NCBI GenBank assembly: GCA_003117195.1
Contig: BDSI01000101.1
Location: 399,334 to 463,333 of the forward strand
DNA length: 64,000 nt
Reading direction: 5' to 3'
Source of the DNA: Eudorina sp. 2006-703-Eu-15
Lineage: Eukaryota > Chlorophyta > Chlorophyceae > Chlamydomonadales > Volvocaceae
Part shown: positions 13,401 through 23,900 of the stretch, one piece after another
Numbering within the stretch: the stretch's first letter is position 1
Layout: each line of letters starts with the position of its first letter
Program-made: the position numbers and the translations under genes
The notes under the pieces: generated by a model
The model's input: only the letters and a program-made list of their open reading frames with translations
Databases searched by the model: none
Told to the model about the DNA's origin: nothing

Positions 13401-16248
13401 GTTAGTCGGCCGAAGGCTGTGCGCACGTGGAGACACCTGGTGGGGAGGCGGAGGAGGGCGCCTGCAGCGGTGGTCCCTCACCACCGACCGACCCGGTACG
13501 GTGCGGTGGAATCAGACGGCCGCTTGTCTGACCATTGACTGTTGGAGGAGAGGTGGTGCTGGCACTGCGGCCCCAGCGAAGCGAGCCGGCACGAGCACCG
13601 CGGCCCCAGCCAGGCGGCACCACCCCTTTCCGGGTCTCCAACCGTCATCCATTACAACCCCAGCCCAACCCGACCCCTCAGACAACCCAATGCCCCCCCC
13701 CCCCCCCGCCCCCCCCCGCCCCGCCCCCCCCCCGCCCCCCCCCCCGCCCCCGCACCTCCAGGTAGTCCTCCCTGGAGAACCGCAGACCAAACCCCTCCAG
13801 GGAGGGAGCACCGCGACCGCCGTCCCTGGCCACGGGGCCGCCGCGCCGCAGCGCCGCCAGCAGCACCCCCGTCGCCGTGGCGTAGGCGGCTGCCTCCCGG
13901 CCGTGGGGCTTGAAGGGCAGCTGCAGGTAAAGCCGCCCAACGGGCGCCGGCGGAGGCGGAGGCGGGGCCGGGGCCGGCTGCGGGGGCGGACCCCCGGGTG
14001 GTGGCGCAGCGGACACCGCATGCCACACCGCTGGCGGTGGCGGTTGGGACGGCGCGACAGGGACCTCCGACGAGTGATGGGGTGCCCCACCCCGGGGGGC
14101 TGCCCGCCCCGGAGACGTGAGGTGATGGCCCTGCTGATGGTGGTGGGGGGGGGGGTGTCGCTGGTGTTGCTGCTGATGCGGGCGGTAAGCTGGCCCATGG
14201 GTTGGCGTTGCCGCTGGCCGAGTGGAGGAGGAGGCCCCCGCACCGGGCCCCGCAGCGGGAGGAGACGCGGCGTCCCTGCTGCCGCCGTCGTGTGCTACAG
14301 CCGGGTGGATGGACAGCAGTAGCAGCTCCGCGGGGCCCAACCGGAGGTACGGCCGCCGTGGCGATGGCGCCGTGACACCAGCCCGAAGCCCCGGCCCGGC
14401 TCCGGAACCACCGACCTCGCTGTCGCTCCCACCGCCGCCGTCGCTCCCACTACTGCCGCTGCTGCTGCTTCTGACAGTGTCATTGGATCTGGATCTGGAT
14501 CTGGAACCGCCTCCAATGCTCCCCACCCCGCTCGCCCCACCTCTACCTCCAGCGGCGGCAACGGTGTTCTCAGCCCAGCCGCCGCCAGCCCCAACACCAC
14601 CACCCTGCCGCGGGCCCTGCTCCGCCGCCGCCGCCTCCAGCGAGCGCTGCTGCTGCTGCTGCTGCCGTCCGGCCCCAACATGGTGGTGGTGCTGATGGTG
14701 TTGGCGGTGTTGGCGGTGTTGGCGGTGGTGGCGGTGCCCCTCCCAGGCTGCCAGGCGGCGCATGTAGCGCGTCAACTGCTGCTGCAGCCCCGCCGTCGCC
14801 CGCCGCAGCGCCCCCGCATCCAGCAGCCCCAGGGCCCCCTGGTACAGCGGCCCCAGCCCCGTGTGGTGCACCGCCTCCCGCCGGGCTGCGGCCACCAGCG
14901 CCTCCACCTGGGCGGTACTGGGGGACCAGGGGGGCGCCCCGGTGAGGGCCTGAGCCCGAGGATGAGGGCCAGGATGGTGAGGTGCGGGATGAAGAGGGGC
15001 AGCGCGAGGGGGGCCGCCCCGGGGGTCCTGGGTGGGGCGGGAGGTCCCCCCGGGGGGCTGCACGGCCCCGGACTGCGCAGCGGCAGCGCCCCGACGTCCC
15101 CGCCGGGCGCCGCCGGAATCGCAAGTGGGGGAGTCCGAGGACGGGGCGGTGGTGGAGGAGTCCTCCCTGCCGGACGACGAGGAGTGCGAGTCGGACTCTG
15201 AGTCGGACTCTGAGGAGGAATTCATTGAGGGTGAGGGTGAGGGTGAGGGTGAGGGCAGGCGGCCGGTCCCCAGAAGGCGCTGCTCCCGGCCGGCCTGCAG
15301 CACCGCGAACGCCTCGCTGTGCGGCCGGCGGCGCTGGCCAGCCTGACCCCCGCCAGCCGCCCGGGCGGCTGCGGCTGCTGCTGCGGATGGTGCTGCGGCG
15401 GCGGCGGCATGCCACGGATTCCGCTGCGAGGGCGCGTCCTCACCCGCATCCGCATTCGCGGCCTTACTCGCGGTAAGGGCTTCCCTGGAGGAGCCGCCCG
15501 CAACTTGGCCGTGTCGGCCCCCTGAGGACTGTCGATGCCGCCCGGGGTGTTGCCCTGGGTCGCGCCGGGTGCCCCGCAGTGGAGCGGCTCCACCACTGCC
15601 ACCGGACACGGGGCCGGGGAGGGGCGGCTGTTGGGGCTGGGGGTGCGGGCTGGGGTGGTCAGGCGGTGGGGGGTCGTCGGACGCCGCCATTAGCTGTAGC
15701 CGGCGGAGCTGATGCGCCCGCAGCGCCACGGGGTCCCGGCTGAGGTAGGTGGGGGGGAGGTCGGCGGGGTCGGGCTCGAAGATGGAGCGGACCAGGTGAC
15801 CGGGCTCCCCTAGCAGGGCCACGCTGGCCTGGTTGCGGCGGTGGCGGATGCCTGCGGCCCCCGGGCGGGTTCGCGTTTTTCTTCTGGGAGTAAGGTGCCA
15901 TATGTTACGCAATTGTGAGCAGCAGGATATAGCTGTTTGAATGGGTGGACCAGGAATCGCGACGGACGCGCTGGCTTGCAGGTTGTACGAGGTTGGCCTG
16001 CGTGAGGCAGACTGTGCTAACTTACCGTCGACGTGTTGCTGCCATCCATTTGCCGGCACGCTGCACCCGCAGGCATCGCACTGGCGTTGTCGGCTGTCGT
16101 CATCGCGCTGTCGCCTGCGCACCTCAAGGCGGTCGCCGGTGCCGCAGCTCAGCTCCATGTTTCCATTGTTAAGCTCGCTTCGTAGCCCTTGGTCGGGATA
16201 CCTACGCTTGCGTGGCCTTTCGGTTGCCTTCGTCTTTGACGGTTCCAT
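10428..16248 (-). CDS. U1-type C2H2 zinc-finger protein with long low-complexity region
   Basis: Exons on the minus strand: 16248-16026, 15851-13756, 12864-12781, 11954-11801, 10873-10428. Phases match at each junction and the sum is 1000 codons plus stop. Residues 1-35 are basic (KATERPRKRRYP, a possible nuclear signal). A C-x2-C...H-x5-H finger is assembled across intron 1: CDACGCSVPANGW, then QQHVDG joined to IRHRRNQ, which fits the U1/matrin-type RNA- or DNA-binding finger. The middle of exon 2 holds Ser/Asp, His/Gln and SRSRSR tracts. More ordered stretches include SIFEPDPADLPPTYLSRDP, RPYLRLGPAELLLLSIHPAV and VGRLYLQLPFKPHGREAAAY. The last exons read CLTGCLREVRLSCPPGLMGP and SPLRSLPREVLELVLDVALP, the latter F-box/SOCS-like in feel only. 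No specific function is recognised. The final exon's low-complexity end is the least certain part. Confidence 0.72.
12661..12747 (+). repeat. Intronic repeat arm A (intron 3 of the zinc-finger gene)
   Basis: This is about 85 bp containing TTTGCTCTGGCAGCAGC and TGTCTACCAAT. It is similar in reverse complement to 12954-13035, with scattered mismatches and small gaps. The arms lie in the introns on either side of the 84-nt exon 12864-12781. Confidence 0.8.
12954..13035 (-). repeat. Intronic repeat arm B (intron 2 of the zinc-finger gene)
   Basis: Inverted partner of 12661-12747. The core TGTCTACCAATTTCC also occurs, without the rest of the arm, at about 10933-10947 (minus) and 22706-22720 (plus), so the arms belong to a dispersed family. 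Confidence 0.8.
13036..13207 (+). repeat. 22-24 bp G-rich minisatellite
   Basis: About seven copies of GAATGACCAGT separated by runs of G and GA (units such as GGGGAGGGGGGAATGACCAG). It sits in intron 2 of the zinc-finger gene, next to repeat arm B. Confidence 0.92.
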
Positions 16249-16465
16249 TGTATTGTAACGTGCTCAGCAGTGCAACATATCAGTTTGTTAAATCTATATA
16301 TATGGCTTAATCTTACCGTCAAGCACGTGGACACTTCTCAAGGTTCAGGGTTTCCGAAGGACAGCCGAGCGACCGTTTCAGTTGTCTTGCAATTCCGTAC
16401 GCAATAATCACAATAACACCGCCTTGGAGCCCCATAAAGTCACATTTATCCTCCAGCAACACGAT
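16249..16465. promoter_or_regulatory. Divergent promoter region between zinc-finger gene and MsrB
   Basis: Only about 217 bp separate the minus-strand ATG at 16248 from the inferred plus-strand ATG at 16466. An AT-rich TATATATA stretch lies at about 16292-16303. A shared bidirectional promoter is inferred from spacing; no specific binding site was identified. Confidence 0.5.
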
Positions 16466-18475
16466 ATGATTTGCAGCAGGTGCGGCATGCGCACGCAGAA
16501 GTTCCTGAACTTCACTCGATAAACCTACGCCCGTGACAACTGATTCTTGCAGCGCTGGTTAGAATACGATCACTCAACGTTGCCAACCAACATATTTAAT
16601 TGTGCAGGAGCGCCTGCGCCGTGCGCCTATCTTCGCGGACGTCTGGTGCAGCGCACGTCCGCGTCGCCCCGGGCACCGTCCGGCACCGGCAGCTGCGCCT
16701 GCACACCGCCAGCCTCCTGGGCTTCCTCTTCGGCAAGGGAGGCGGTGGCGGTATGGGCGGCCAGGGCAGCAAGAGCGCCAGCAAAGGCTGGGCGCCAGCC
16801 ACCGGTAGGTCCGGCAGTTGACCTTCTATAACCTTCTGTAGTCCTCTGGTCGATTGATCATAGAGGCCGGCCGACCGGTTCGCCCCGCCCACACATTTCT
16901 CTAATTACTGCAAGTACTTTTAGCCGTATCTGCTGCGTTGGGCCTTAGTCCCGGTGAATCGCAGATGGACCCGCGTCCCCCTCCATGCGCGTCCTACCCC
17001 CCCCTCCGTGCACGTGTTATGTGCCCCCGTGTCCCGTGTCCCCTCCGTTTCCGCCCACCGGTCCCTTCCGACCGGTTCCACGGCGGCCTCTCGCGCGTGT
17101 TTGGCTCGCACCATCACCATCCCATCACCATCACCGGAGTGGGACCCCGACCGCCCCCGTCCCGCCCCCACCCCCCGACCGGCCCCCGACCGGCCCTCGG
17201 CCCCCGCCCGACCCGCCGCCGGACCGCTGCTGCGCAGACGGCACGCCGCGCAAGGTGTCCCGCTCCGGCTACGACGTCACTCCGCTGAGTGAGCAGCAGC
17301 GCCGTGACGCCGCTGAGGCCCTCACCTCCTTCCAGCAGTACGTGGTGATCGAGCACGGCACGGAGCGCGCCTTCACGGGCAAGACCACCAACGGCTACCC
17401 GCACAACAACAAGCAGCGGGGGGTGTACGTGAGCGCGCTGGGGGGGCTGCCGCTCTTCTCATCGGACACCAAGTTCGAGAGCGGCACGGTGAGGGGCTGG
17501 GGCAGGGGGCAGGGAGCAGGGGCTGATGGCGGGGGCACCAATCTGTTGAGGCGATGTGTGGGCAGCGGGGAGAGAGGGGCGGGATTAATGGCAGGGCGGC
17601 GACGTCGCCCGCCCCAACCCCGACCCGACCCCGCCCCAACCCCCACCCGACCCCACCCGACCCCACCCCACCCCGGGTGGTTGCGGCTCTTGAGATCCGC
17701 ATGCGGCGCACTGCCCATCCTGTTGGTGGTGCGTGTTGGGGGGGCTTCCTGATGGCTGATGGCCACGAGAGGTCCGGCACAGCCCCGGAGGCCTCCAGTA
17801 CCGTACGGGGCAGAACAGCGGGGGTCACGGTATGGGCTTGGCTGGTCACGTGAGGCTTGTGTACGGCTGTACGGCTCCCTTGACCGCCCGCCAGCGTGCC
17901 CCGACCTCCCTCCACAGATTCGGCTCAGCGCCTCCATTCCGCCCCCACTCCGCTCCGCCCTCTCCCTGCCCCGCTCCCCCCGCTTTCCCCCCGCCCTCCG
18001 CCCCTCCGACCTCTCTCAGGGCTGGCCCTCCTTCTTCGCCCCCCTGGACCCCGACCACATCCTGGAGGTACCCGACTACTCCATCCCCTACATGCCCCGG
18101 GTGGAGGTGCTGGATGCACGCAGCGGCGCACACCTGGGCCACGTCTTTGATGACGGTGGGTGGGTGGCTGGCTGGCTGGCTGGCTGAGTCTGTGGGTGTG
18201 TGGGTGAGTGTGTGGGTGACCGTGCTGTCCGTACAATCCGTGCGGTACTGCCTAGGTGCCGTCCAGCGGTGCAGCACCCCTCCGGGATGACACGGAATCA
18301 CGCGGGGACCCCCCCGACGCCCCGCTCCCTCCTTCCACCGCTGCACCCCTCCCCCCCTTACCCCCCAGGTCCCGCCCCCACCGGCAAGCGCTACTGCATC
18401 AATGCGGCGGCGCTGAGGTTCATTCCGGCGGGGGAGGAGCTGCCGTCGGAGAGCCGCCCGGTGTCATCCTCGTAA
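16466..18475 (+). CDS. MSRB: Peptide-methionine (R)-S-oxide reductase, plastid type
   Basis: Exons: 16466-16479 (inferred start), 16608-16804, 17238-17488, 18020-18155, 18369-18475; 234 residues. The enzyme reduces methionine-R-sulfoxide in proteins using thioredoxin-type electrons. The first ~70 residues are basic and Ser/Ala/Gly-rich, ending in [13 protein letters not shown], which fits a chloroplast transit peptide. The MsrB core follows: [42 protein letters not shown] and [11 protein letters not shown] with the catalytic Cys at about residue 209. The two CxxC zinc-binding pairs of classical MsrB are absent (VYVSALGG and [11 protein letters not shown] at those places), as in the zinc-less plant plastid MSRB1 class. 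The tiny first exon (MICSR) is the least certain; the acceptor at 16608 and everything after it is firm. Confidence 0.88.
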
Positions 18476-18565
18476 CTGACTCGCCAGGGACGAGAGGGAG
18501 AGCAAGGGAACCAGCGAAGAAACAGCTCGGAGGGGGGAGAGGGGTTGTGTGATCAGCCCCCCGCC

Positions 18566-18648
18566 CCCCCCCCCAGGGTGGATGGGGACAGCGCCACTGC
18601 ACCCCCGCCCCCCCCAGGGTGGATGGGGACAGCGCCACTGCACCCCTG
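18566..18648 (+). repeat. Two-copy tandem duplication (about 40 bp)
   Basis: CCCCAGGGTGGATGGGGACA followed by GCGCCACTGCACCCC occurs twice in a row, separated by a C-rich spacer, about 90 bp after the MsrB stop. Confidence 0.85.
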
Positions 18649-18752
18649 GCACCCCAGGGGTGTCGTGTTGGGCTTGAGGGGCAGCCACCATGACTCAATT
18701 TGAGTGCGAGGGAGGAGCCGAGCTGGGGCAGGGCAGGGTGAGGGAAGGTGAT

Positions 18753-18917
18753 GTGAGGTGAGGTGAGGTGAGGTGAGGTGAGGTGAGGTGAGGTGAGGTG
18801 AGGTGAGGTGAGGTGAGGTGAGGTGAGGTGAGGTGAGGTGAGGTGAGGTGAGGTGAGGTGAGGTGAGGTGAGGTGAGGTGAGGTGAGGTGAGGTGAGGTG
18901 AGGTGAGGTGAGGTGAG
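18753..18917 (+). repeat. (GTGAG)n pentanucleotide array, about 33 units
   Basis: A near-perfect tandem GTGAG/AGGTG run of about 165 bp in the 3' flank of MsrB. Each unit is a consensus 5' splice-site core on the plus strand. Confidence 0.97.
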
Positions 18918-19664
18918 GGGGAGTGAGATCTCACGGTGAGTGGGGAGTGCGGGGGAGGTGGTTGATACGATGTGTCTCGGTGATGAGCGGGGAGAGGTGA
19001 GAGGTCGGGTGTCCGGAGGATTGCTGGTAGGGCGGCATGGGTAGGTGCGAGCCATGCAAGCAACCCGGGTCCATAGCGAGGTTGTCGGAAACTCGGAGCG
19101 GAGGGGGAATCGATTTCATGTATTTCGTTCGCGCCACCGGCTCCTCTTGAGTATGGGCCACAGGTGCTCGCCTGAGGATGCGGTGGGTTGATGTTCGTTT
19201 CGGGTCCATGGTACGGTGTTTGAACGAAGCGGCCGAAGGAAGGTGGACACGAGAGAAGTGGATCAGGTTACTGACACGCACCGCTACTGTTTCTGTGGTT
19301 TAACACCGTGGGAACGACGGTCATGTGCTAGAGGAATCATTGGTGCACAGTCTGGGTGAGCCCATGTTGCCAAGGCTGCGCCACCTGGTCCGCTCAACGT
19401 GATCACTATGGTTCTGCGTTGATGTCGGCAATTTTAAGCATGTGGTGCATGTTCGCAGCTACTCTCGTGCGCTGCCAGGACATCAGTAGCATCAGTCATG
19501 CAGCAGTTGTGGCAGGTAGTACGACGGGCCATCGGGTTGCTGCAATGAACTAAGAAAGTTGCGCCTGATGAGAACTAAGAACGTTGCGCCTCGTGTTCCA
19601 GCCTTGTGTTACTTGAGCATACGGGCGCCCTCACGGAAATCCTCAAGCCACTAAACTAGAAAAC
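18918..19664. other. Intergenic; no gene recognised
   Basis: Lower-complexity sequence grading into more balanced composition. A duplicated phrase (TGAGAACTAAGAACGTTGCG with a near copy just upstream) at about 19548-19590 precedes the next gene. Short open frames here have no family resemblance. Confidence 0.5.
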
Positions 19665-20033
19665 ATGCCGCCCGGCACGATTAACCGCCCGAAGTCAAAG
19701 GCGCTAAAAGTGCGAAGAGAGAAGATTCGCACCAAGAAGAAGCTGAGTTCTGCATCCGAGGTGGGTTGGAGCGCTTTCCCAGCCGTCAACCGTTTCTGGT
19801 GACGTTGAATGGTGTGCATCGTTACTGCAACGCAGAAGCACAAGAAACAGCTGACTCTGCTGAAGACCAGGAACCCAAAGCGGGAACGCAAGCTTGCCAA
19901 GCGAAAGGCTGCCCTCGAGCGAGCTACCGGCACCGCCAACGTGGAACAGGACGTCATGACAGACGCGAAACCAACGAAATCTAGCAAGAAGCCGAGCTCT
20001 CGGGCAAAGGGCGATGATGAAATGCAAGAGTAG
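19665..20033 (+). CDS. Small lysine-rich basic protein (97 aa)
   Basis: Two exons, 19665-19760 and 19836-20033, joined in phase 0 across a 75-bp intron. The protein starts MPPGTINRPKSKALKVRREK, carries a dense Lys/Arg region (KHKKQLTLLKTRNPKRERKL, then AKRKAALERA) predicted to be helical, and ends in an acidic tail (GDDEMQE). The composition suggests a nuclear/nucleolar protein. The INRP start, basic middle and acidic end are reminiscent of the animal C11orf98 family, but I cannot confirm homology by eye. A TGTAA signal follows at 20260. Confidence 0.75.
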
Positions 20034-20259
20034 AGGACGGGCAGCTAGCCTCTTCTTGTACATATTGGTTGGCCCTGCTGGTGCCGCTGTGTTTCAAAAT
20101 GCCTCATTTGCTCAGCATAAGCAACTTATGATTGAGTGCAGCTGAGATTTGTCTTGGTGACTTTCAACGAACGAGCCGTGGGAACGCACGTCACACCTGG
20201 TATGCACGTCGTTTGGGAACCGTCGCGAACGGGGCACACGCACACCCAGCTTGCCCCTT

Positions 20260-20264
20260 TGTAA
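20260..20264 (+). terminator. TGTAA poly(A) signal
   Basis: TGTAA, the usual poly(A) signal of chlamydomonadalean algae, about 227 nt after the stop of the small basic protein gene. Confidence 0.6.
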
Positions 20265-20979
20265 AGTTATTGCCTGTTTGTCCGCGTCGTTGATATCAAT
20301 GCCTCTGTTTCCATGCACGTCCCCAGCCCAATGGCTCCCGCGAGCTCCCGCCTTTGGCGCGGTCGTGTGCTGAGGACGGCACGGGGGTGACCGCTACAGG
20401 TTGCCGCAGGGGCGCCATTGCAGCGGTGAACACTCAGCACCAATTGCAGCGGTGGACACTCGTCACCGTATAATCAGCGTCTCCGTCATCGCTAGTCGCA
20501 AACCAGCCCTACCAGCTGCCACGCCGGACTCAGCCAGCAATCCTGCCGTGTCCTGCCGGCCTAACGACTGCCAAGAGCAACGCCGGCAGGCCTTCGCAGA
20601 CAAAACGACAGGAATCAAGCAAACCCCTTAACTCAGCAGCCGTCAGCGAATCAACATCATCCATTCAAGACATCCATGGGAAGATGCCCGCACGGTCCGC
20701 ATCACACAACCTGCCATCATTCCCCGGAGACGCCCGCGCCCAGGTCCTCCCCGCGTGGTGCCCGCCGCGTCGACTTGCTGACGGCCCCACGACGCCGCGC
20801 CGTCTACCATCCGTCAGAGCCCCGCACTCCCTCAGCGCCTGGAAACGCCCACCTGCGTCACATACCCAATGGAGGCCCTCCATCCACGCCGTCGCAACCC
20901 ATCTATCTGTGCTGTGGGAGCCAAGTGCCGACCTACGGCGCCGGCTTACGGCACCTCAGGCCCTGCGGGCCGCATCTCC
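20265..20979. other. Intergenic between convergent genes; no gene recognised
   Basis: This holds the shared 3' flank of the small basic protein gene (+) and the RBBP5 homologue (-). No conserved reading frame was found. Confidence 0.5.
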
Positions 20980-23900
20980 TCATCCCGGTAGCCTTGGTGG
21001 TAGGGTTGCTGCCCCTGCATCTGGTGCTGTTGCGGGTGCGGGTGCGCCAGCATCCTGCTGCTGCTGCTGCTGCATGTACTCTTGCTGTTGGTGGTGCTGG
21101 TAGTACTGCTGCTGCTGTTGCTGGTATTGTCGTTGTTGCTGTTGTCGAGCGTGCGCCTCTGAGTCATGGTACTGCGGCGGACCGGCCATGTCCGCGAGGC
21201 CCTGACCCTGCTGCGGGTCGTACCCATGCTGCACCCGCACCCCCACCTGCTGCCCCAGCCCCAGCCCCTGCCCCGCCACCGGCCGCTCCCAGCTCCCGTG
21301 CTCTCTCTTGACGCCCACCGTCACAGCATCGCCCCCGTCCCCCAGCGCCCCCCGCCGGGCCCCTCGCCCCCCTCCTCCGCCCCTCCGGGGCTCCCCGGCC
21401 CCTGGCCCAGCGGCGCTGCCGGGGCCTGGTCCCTGTCCCTGTCCGTTCCTGCCGGCTCCCGCGCTGCCGCTCCGCCGGGGGAACTGCGCCAGGCGGCCCA
21501 TCTGCAGCATCAGCGCCTGCTGGGCGACGGCAGGGTCGTCGCCCGGGGAGGGAGCGCCGCCGCCGCCACCGCCGCCGCCCTGACGCTCCCCGCCCGCAGC
21601 GCCCTCCTCGGCAGCCGCCCCGGCAGGCAGCTCCGGCTCCACCACCTGGCGGGGGCAGGGTGGGCGAGTTCGCGGTGGTTACCGGTCGGGTTCGGTGGTC
21701 TGGTTTGCGGATTCATTGCGTTGATTGAATTAAAAAGAGGGGAGGCCAGGGGCCCAGAGCGCCCCTGACGACCAACCAATCCAAACACACCAATCCGCAT
21801 CCTCGTCGGTGTAAGAAGAGGTCGATTGCTATCAGCACTGGCGATTGCGGGATGAACAGGTGGCGGGAGGTGTACGGGTGGTGGGAGGTGTATGGGTGGT
21901 AATCTTCCTTTCAGCACCCCAGGAACCAGTCTCCCTGCCGCCGCGGGCAGGACAGGACAGGACATGTGGGCCGAGACCGGCCGCCCGCGGTGGCGGACGT
22001 GCACAGCCTTCATCGCCACCAACGCCCTCCCCGCACGAACCCGCGCTCCGGGGCCCCCCCCAAGCGCCCGTTTCCCGCGGCCCCCCCCCCGCCCCCGCCC
22101 CCGCCCCCGCCACCCACCACGGGCAGGTAGAGCAGCTCCTGGGCGCCGCCCTCCTCGTCGTCACTGCTGAACACGGGCTGCGGCTCCCGGGTCACCACAT
22201 CCAGCACCACGGACCCGGGGGGGTCGGCCTCGCCGTGGCCCTCGCCGCCGCCCGCAGCGCTCGGGAGACCCAGCTCGCCGCCGGCGCCCTGCACGGCACG
22301 GCACAGCACAGCACAGCACGGCACCGAATCCAAACAAGGGTCGACCAAGTACGTACTCACAAGGCTCACATGTGCGGGCGTTGCGTCGCACCCGCGTACC
22401 GTGCTCCCGGTCCCCGGGTCCGTCCCCCTGGTCTCGAGTGGGCAACTGCATGTGGGTGGGCGCCTTGGGCCTACGGCGCACAAGTCGGGTTCGCGCCGGG
22501 TGGGGGGAGGACTGTGCGCGACTCGCGCGACCCGCCAGTGGTCTCCGGCAGGGAGCTGCCCGCGTGCCTCCCTCACTGCCTCCCTCCCTGGTGCTGCTGC
22601 GGGATGCCGCCGGTGCTGCAACCCGGCCCCTCCCTAGATCTGGGTCGGATGTGCTGGTAGCCCCAAACCTCCATTCCTATACCCCCCCCCGTCCCCCATC
22701 GTGTCTACCAATTTCCGTCCCTTCCCCCCTTTCTACCCCCTCACCGGCGTGTTCCAATCGAACTCGTCCTCCCGCTCCACGTACTCGGTGTTCTCGTCCA
22801 GCTCCTTGAAGTCCGGGGCAAAGGCCGACCAGTTCTCGGCGTGGACCTGAGGGCCGCGGAGATCGTGGTGGTGGTGGTGGTGGTGATAAATATGAAAAGG
22901 CCCAGCCAGACGGGGGGTTGGGGTGGGGTGGAGCGGCGGGGGGGTAAGGGGTGCAGGTGCGGGCGGTATCGGTGGATCTGATAACGGGAAGGGGAACGTG
23001 AGGAGGCGGAGGGGCTTGCGCTTGACTGCCCAGTTATGTGATGGTAGTCCGGTTGGCTTCCGCGGAAAAGTCGTGTTTTGGCGGTCCAACTGGTCGACCC
23101 GGTGGGGTACACGCGGGAGGACGGGCGTGAGGAGGACGGCCGCTGCCAGGGTCCGTTAACGGAACAGAACGGCCGGCTGCCGGACGGCAAACAGCACAGC
23201 AGCTGGGCTGTGGGGATGTCCTTCTCAGCCCTTTGCCAGCCCAAGACTACCGTGGCCGCACTCAGCCGTGATGGGTTGGGTCACCGGCGCACCCCTCTCT
23301 CCCCCCCCCGCCCCCCCGCACCCCCATTGCCCCACTTTGGCCCAGATGTATATCCGGCCCGAGGAGGCGCAGCTCAGCAGCAGCGATCTGAGCGGGTGCC
23401 AGACCAGGTCCAGCCCGCTCTCCTTGGGCCCTGGGGACGCAGCAGTGATGGGGGCGGGAGGGCGGGGGCGAGGGGGCCCACCCGTGGAGGGGGGAGGACT
23501 TCACGGAGGGTATCCTCACCGCGTTGCTGGTGCACCCCACCGGCGCCACGACTCCGGGGCAACGCGGCCCCGGTCCGAGTGGGATTCGGTCGTGCAGGGG
23601 TGGTCTGCCCGGCGGCACCCCACCCCACCCGGCGGCGCCCCGCTTCCATCGCTATGCTGGTACCTCACCACGTAAGTATGCTGAGTTGTTCTGGGTGTGC
23701 CTGGGTTCGTTCTTCGGGTTTATTTCTTTTTTCAATTCAACCCTTCACCCCAATTTTCTATGACCCACACTGCTGGCCGACGGCGGATACCAGGCCAGGC
23801 GGCCATGTACCTCCCTCGGTCCCCCATCCATCCCGGATCCCACACGTCAACCCCCCAGCTCATCCCGCCCCTCCACCCCTCGACCCTGTCCCAGTCAGCG

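Noticed and set aside
14222..15476. Long plus-strand open frames opposite the zinc-finger exon
   Set aside because: They are antisense shadows of a highly GC-biased coding exon. The minus strand gives the finger and correct exon phases.
19356..19553. Short plus-strand open frame before the small basic protein
   Set aside because: No coding bias, no splice partners and no similarity. It is probably 5' flank.
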